This document shows positions 61,352 through 64,000 of a stretch of 64,000 nt of DNA, one piece after another. The translations under genes and the position numbers were made by a program. The DNA is from Pseudomonas hunanensis (GTDB lineage: Bacteria; Pseudomonadota; Gammaproteobacteria; Pseudomonadales; Pseudomonadaceae): NCBI RefSeq assembly GCF_013393325.1, contig NZ_QJRC01000101.1, positions 186,001 to 250,000 on the forward strand, read 5' to 3'. Numbering within the stretch: position 1 is the first letter of the stretch; every line of letters starts with the position of its first letter. The notes under the pieces were generated by a model. That model was not told where the DNA came from and made no database searches. It saw only the letters and a program-made list of their open reading frames with translations.

Positions 61352-62206
61352 CTACACCCGCCCCAGTGCCACCGCATGATGGCGCAGGTGCTCCTCGATG
61401 AAGCTGGCAATGAAGTAGTAGCTATGGTCATAGCCCGGCTGCAGGCGCAGGGTCAGTGCATGGCCCCCTTTGCGTGCGGCCTGCTCCAGCGCTTCGGGCT
61501 TGAGCTGTTTTTCGAGAAAGTCGTCACGGTCGCCCTGGTCAACCAGCAACGGCGGGCACTCGCCGGCAGGGGTTTCGGCCAGCAACACGCTGGCATCCCA
61601 CTCGCGCCAGCGCGCCCGATCTTCACCCAGGTAGCGGCTGAAAGCTTTCTCGCCCCACGGGCAATCCATCGGGTTGCTGATGGGGGAAAACGCCGACACC
61701 GAACGGTAGCGCCCTGGGTTGCGCAAGGCGCACACCAGCGCGCCATGCCCGCCCATGGAGTGGCCGCTGATGCTGCGCTCGCCCGACGCCGGGAAGTGCG
61801 CTTCGATCAGGGCTGGCAACTCCTGTACCACATAGTCATGCATGCGGTAATGCTGGGCCCAGGGCTGCTGGGTGGCGTTGAGGTAGAAGCCGGCCCCAAG
61901 GCCGAAGTCCCACGCGCCATCCGGGTCGCCCGGCACCTGCTCGCCACGCGGGCTGGTGTCGGGGGCGACGATGATCAGCCCAAGCTCGGCGGCCAGGCGC
62001 TGAGCGCCGGCCTTCTGCATGAAGTTCTCGTCGGTACAGGTGAGGCCACTGAGCCAGTACAGCACCGGCAGCTTCTCACCCTGTTCGGCCTGCGGCGGCA
62101 GGTACACGGCGAACACCATGTCGCAACCCAGCACCTTGGAGTGATGCCGGTAACGCTTGTGCCAGCCGCCGAAGCTCTTCTGGCAGGAGATGTTATCCAG
62201 GCTCAT
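61352..62206 (-). CDS. fghA: S-formylglutathione hydrolase
   Basis: Hydrolyses S-formylglutathione to formate and glutathione, the second step of formaldehyde detoxification. It has 284 residues. The catalytic serine is in ISGHSMGGHGALVCAL near residue 148, with aspartate and histidine later in the alpha/beta hydrolase fold (PGYDHSYYFIASF). The ATG at 62206 is nine bases downstream of the adhC stop, so the two are cotranscribed. Confidence 0.95.
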   Translation of the reverse strand: MSLDNISCQKSFGGWHKRYRHHSKVLGCDMVFAVYLPPQAEQGEKLPVLYWLSGLTCTDENFMQKAGAQRLAAELGLIIVAPDTSPRGEQVPGDPDGAWDFGLGAGFYLNATQQPWAQHYRMHDYVVQELPALIEAHFPASGERSISGHSMGGHGALVCALRNPGRYRSVSAFSPISNPMDCPWGEKAFSRYLGEDRARWREWDASVLLAETPAGECPPLLVDQGDRDDFLEKQLKPEALEQAARKGGHALTLRLQPGYDHSYYFIASFIEEHLRHHAVALGRV

Positions 62207-62214
62207 GGCGTACC

Positions 62215-63327
62215 TCAGAAGTGGATCACGCTACGGATGCTCTTACCTTCATGCATCAGGTCGAAGGCCTTGTTGATGTCTTCCAGGCCCATGGTGTGGG
62301 TGATGAAGGTGTCCAGCGGGATTTCGCCCTTCTCGGACATTTCCACGTAGCTTGGCAGCTCGCTGCGGCCTCGCACACCGCCGAACGCCGAACCGCGCCA
62401 TACCCGGCCGGTAACCAGCTGGAACGGACGGGTGGCGATTTCCTGGCCGGCACCCGCCACACCAATGATCACCGACTCGCCCCAGCCCTTGTGGCAGCAT
62501 TCCAGGGCCGCGCGCATCAGTTGCACGTTGCCGATGCACTCGAAGGAGAAGTCCACGCCACCGTCGGTGAGGTCGACAATCACTTCCTGGATCGGGCGGT
62601 CGTAGTCTTTCGGGTTGACGCAGTCGGTGGCACCCAGTTGACGGGCGATTTCGAACTTGGCCGGGTTGATGTCGATGGCGATGATACGCGAGGCCTTGGC
62701 CTTGACCGCACCGATCACCGCCGACAGGCCGATACCGCCGAGGCCGAAGATGGCCACGGTGTCACCCGGCTTGACCTTGGCGGTGTTGAGCACCGCGCCG
62801 ATACCGGTGGTGACGCCACAGCCCAGCAGGCAGACCTTTTCCAGGGGGGCTTCCTTCTGGATTTTGGCTACGGAGATTTCCGGCAGCACGGTGTACTCGG
62901 AGAAGGTCGACGTGCCCATGTAGTGGAACAGCTGCTGGCCCTTGTACGAGAAACGCGTGGTGCCGTCCGGCATCAGGCCTTTGCCCTGGGTGGCACGAAT
63001 GGCCTGACACAGGTTGGTCTTGCCCGAGAGGCAGAACTTGCACTTGCCGCATTCCGGGGTATACAGCGGGATCACGTGGTCACCCACGGCAACCGAGGTC
63101 ACGCCCTCGCCTACCGCTTCGACGATCGCGCCGCCTTCGTGGCCGAGAATCGACGGGAAGATACCCTCCGGGTCCGCCCCGGACAGGGTGTAGGCGTCGG
63201 TATGGCAAACACCGCTGGCGACCACGCGCAGCAGCACTTCACCGGCCTTGGGCATGGCCACGTCGACTTCGACGATTTCCAGGGGTTTCTTGGCCTCGAA
63301 GGCTACGGCAGCACGGGACTTGATCAT
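62215..63327 (-). CDS. adhC: S-(hydroxymethyl)glutathione dehydrogenase / class III alcohol dehydrogenase
   Basis: Oxidises S-hydroxymethylglutathione formed from formaldehyde, using NAD. It has 370 residues. The catalytic zinc cysteine is in ASGVCHTDAYTLSGADPEG, the structural zinc cysteines in PECGKCKFCLSGKTNLC, and the NAD-binding segment is GLGGIGLSAVIGA. The start is the ATG at 63327 with GGAG seven bases before. A LysR gene is divergent and may respond to formaldehyde. Also called frmA. Confidence 0.96.
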   Translation of the reverse strand: MIKSRAAVAFEAKKPLEIVEVDVAMPKAGEVLLRVVASGVCHTDAYTLSGADPEGIFPSILGHEGGAIVEAVGEGVTSVAVGDHVIPLYTPECGKCKFCLSGKTNLCQAIRATQGKGLMPDGTTRFSYKGQQLFHYMGTSTFSEYTVLPEISVAKIQKEAPLEKVCLLGCGVTTGIGAVLNTAKVKPGDTVAIFGLGGIGLSAVIGAVKAKASRIIAIDINPAKFEIARQLGATDCVNPKDYDRPIQEVIVDLTDGGVDFSFECIGNVQLMRAALECCHKGWGESVIIGVAGAGQEIATRPFQLVTGRVWRGSAFGGVRGRSELPSYVEMSEKGEIPLDTFITHTMGLEDINKAFDLMHEGKSIRSVIHF

Positions 63328-63434
63328 CAAAGGTCTCCAGACAGAGGGTCGATTCAGGCTTGCAGTGTAATTCAGCCGCTTTTGATGAATAATCCGGGCA
63401 AAGACAAAACATTATTGCCATACAGGGATAATCA

Positions 63435-64000
63435 ATGAGCAGCCGCTGGGAAGGCATCGACGAATTCGTCGCCGTAGCCGAATCAGGCCAGTTCACCGCG
63501 GCCGCTGAACGGCTGGGAGTATCTTCGTCACATATCAGCCGGCAGATCGCTCGCCTGGAGGAGCGCCTGCAGACGCGCCTGCTGTACCGCAGCACCCGCC
63601 GGGTAACCCTGAGCGAGGCCGGGCAGACCTTTCTGCAGCATTGCCAGCGCCTGCAGGATGGCCGCGAGGAAGCCCTGCGCGCCATGGGCGACCTGGCCAG
63701 CGAGCCCAAGGGTTTGCTGCGCATGACCTGCGCGGTAGCCTATGGCGAGCGCTTCATCGTGCCACTGGTAACGCGGTTCATGGCGCTGTATCCGCAACTG
63801 CGGGTGGATGTGGAACTAAGCAACCATACCCTCGACCTGCTGCATGAAGGCATGGACCTGGCCATCCGCCTGGGCAGGCTGGCCGACTCTCGGCTGGTGG
63901 CCACCCGCCTGGCACCCAGGCGCATGTACCTGTGCGCCTCGCCGGCCTATCTCGAGCGCTATGGCCGACCACACAGCCTTTCGGAGCTGGCGCGGCACAA
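63435..64000 (+). CDS. LysR-family regulator (3' end outside window)
   Basis: The first 188 or so residues of a LysR-type regulator. The helix-turn-helix segment is TAAAERLGVSSSHISRQIAR, followed by the start of the ligand-binding domain. The start is the ATG at 63435, 107 bases from divergent adhC, so it likely controls adhC-fghA. The C-terminus lies beyond the right edge. Confidence 0.9.
   Translation, partial: MSSRWEGIDEFVAVAESGQFTAAAERLGVSSSHISRQIARLEERLQTRLLYRSTRRVTLSEAGQTFLQHCQRLQDGREEALRAMGDLASEPKGLLRMTCAVAYGERFIVPLVTRFMALYPQLRVDVELSNHTLDLLHEGMDLAIRLGRLADSRLVATRLAPRRMYLCASPAYLERYGRPHSLSELARH

Overview
The window is chromosomal DNA of a Pseudomonas of the putida group. The evidence is gene content and order, high GC, Shine-Dalgarno usage and REP elements of the GCGGGTaaACCCGC type. 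The order pcm-nlpD-rpoS-(rsmZ)-fdxA-mutS, pncC-recA-recX, gacS-ldhA, cysM-rlmD-relA-mazG and the cobO-to-cobS block is as I remember it for P. putida; the species assignment is inference. Almost everything is core genome. No insertion sequence, prophage, tRNA, rRNA or CRISPR array was seen. Layout. (1) 1-3764: a truncated LysR gene, a small DUF2798-type membrane protein, a periplasmic glutathione peroxidase, and a MarR regulator upstream of an MFS transporter with a coupled 40-residue membrane peptide; matching palindromes look like the MarR operators. (2) 3797-12900: a ten-gene minus-strand operon for the late steps of cobalamin synthesis (cobO, cobB, bluB, cbiB, cobD, cobQ, cobU, cobT, cobC, cobS) behind a cobalamin riboswitch. 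(3) 13127-17049: a sorbosone-dehydrogenase-like lipoprotein convergent with a large protein whose C-terminus carries an apparent R-S-E ADP-ribosyltransferase active site. This protein is the accessory gene of the window and the best candidate for an undescribed toxin. (4) 17225-23685: two NlpC/P60 lipoproteins, hda, an AI-2E-family permease, a DUF2066 protein, and the divergent purM-purN pair. (5) 23694-33161: DUF3108, a 60-residue protein, DUF2058, mazG, relA, rlmD, cysM, and an OmpR-type two-component system. (6) 33356-49055: gacS, ldhA, small envelope and redox genes (META lipoprotein, TlpA-like lipoprotein, ArsC-like, wrbA, DUF2069), a Tag-like protein, ttcA, a Yip1-family protein, sprT, fpr with divergent finR, dgkA, erdR, a DTW-domain protein, a PA3611-like exported protein and a LOG-family protein. 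(7) 49105-64000: recX-recA-pncC with a LexA box, a glycosyltransferase-like protein, mutS, fdxA, the sRNA gene rsmZ with its GacA box, then rpoS-nlpD-pcm-surE-truD-ispF, then fghA-adhC for glutathione-dependent formaldehyde oxidation, and a divergent truncated LysR gene. The parts connect. GacS feeds the Gac/Rsm cascade, whose output sRNA RsmZ lies about 20 kb away next to rpoS. RelA (ppGpp) and RpoS are stress regulators, and recA, recX and mutS handle DNA damage and repair. The cobalamin block is controlled by its own end product.
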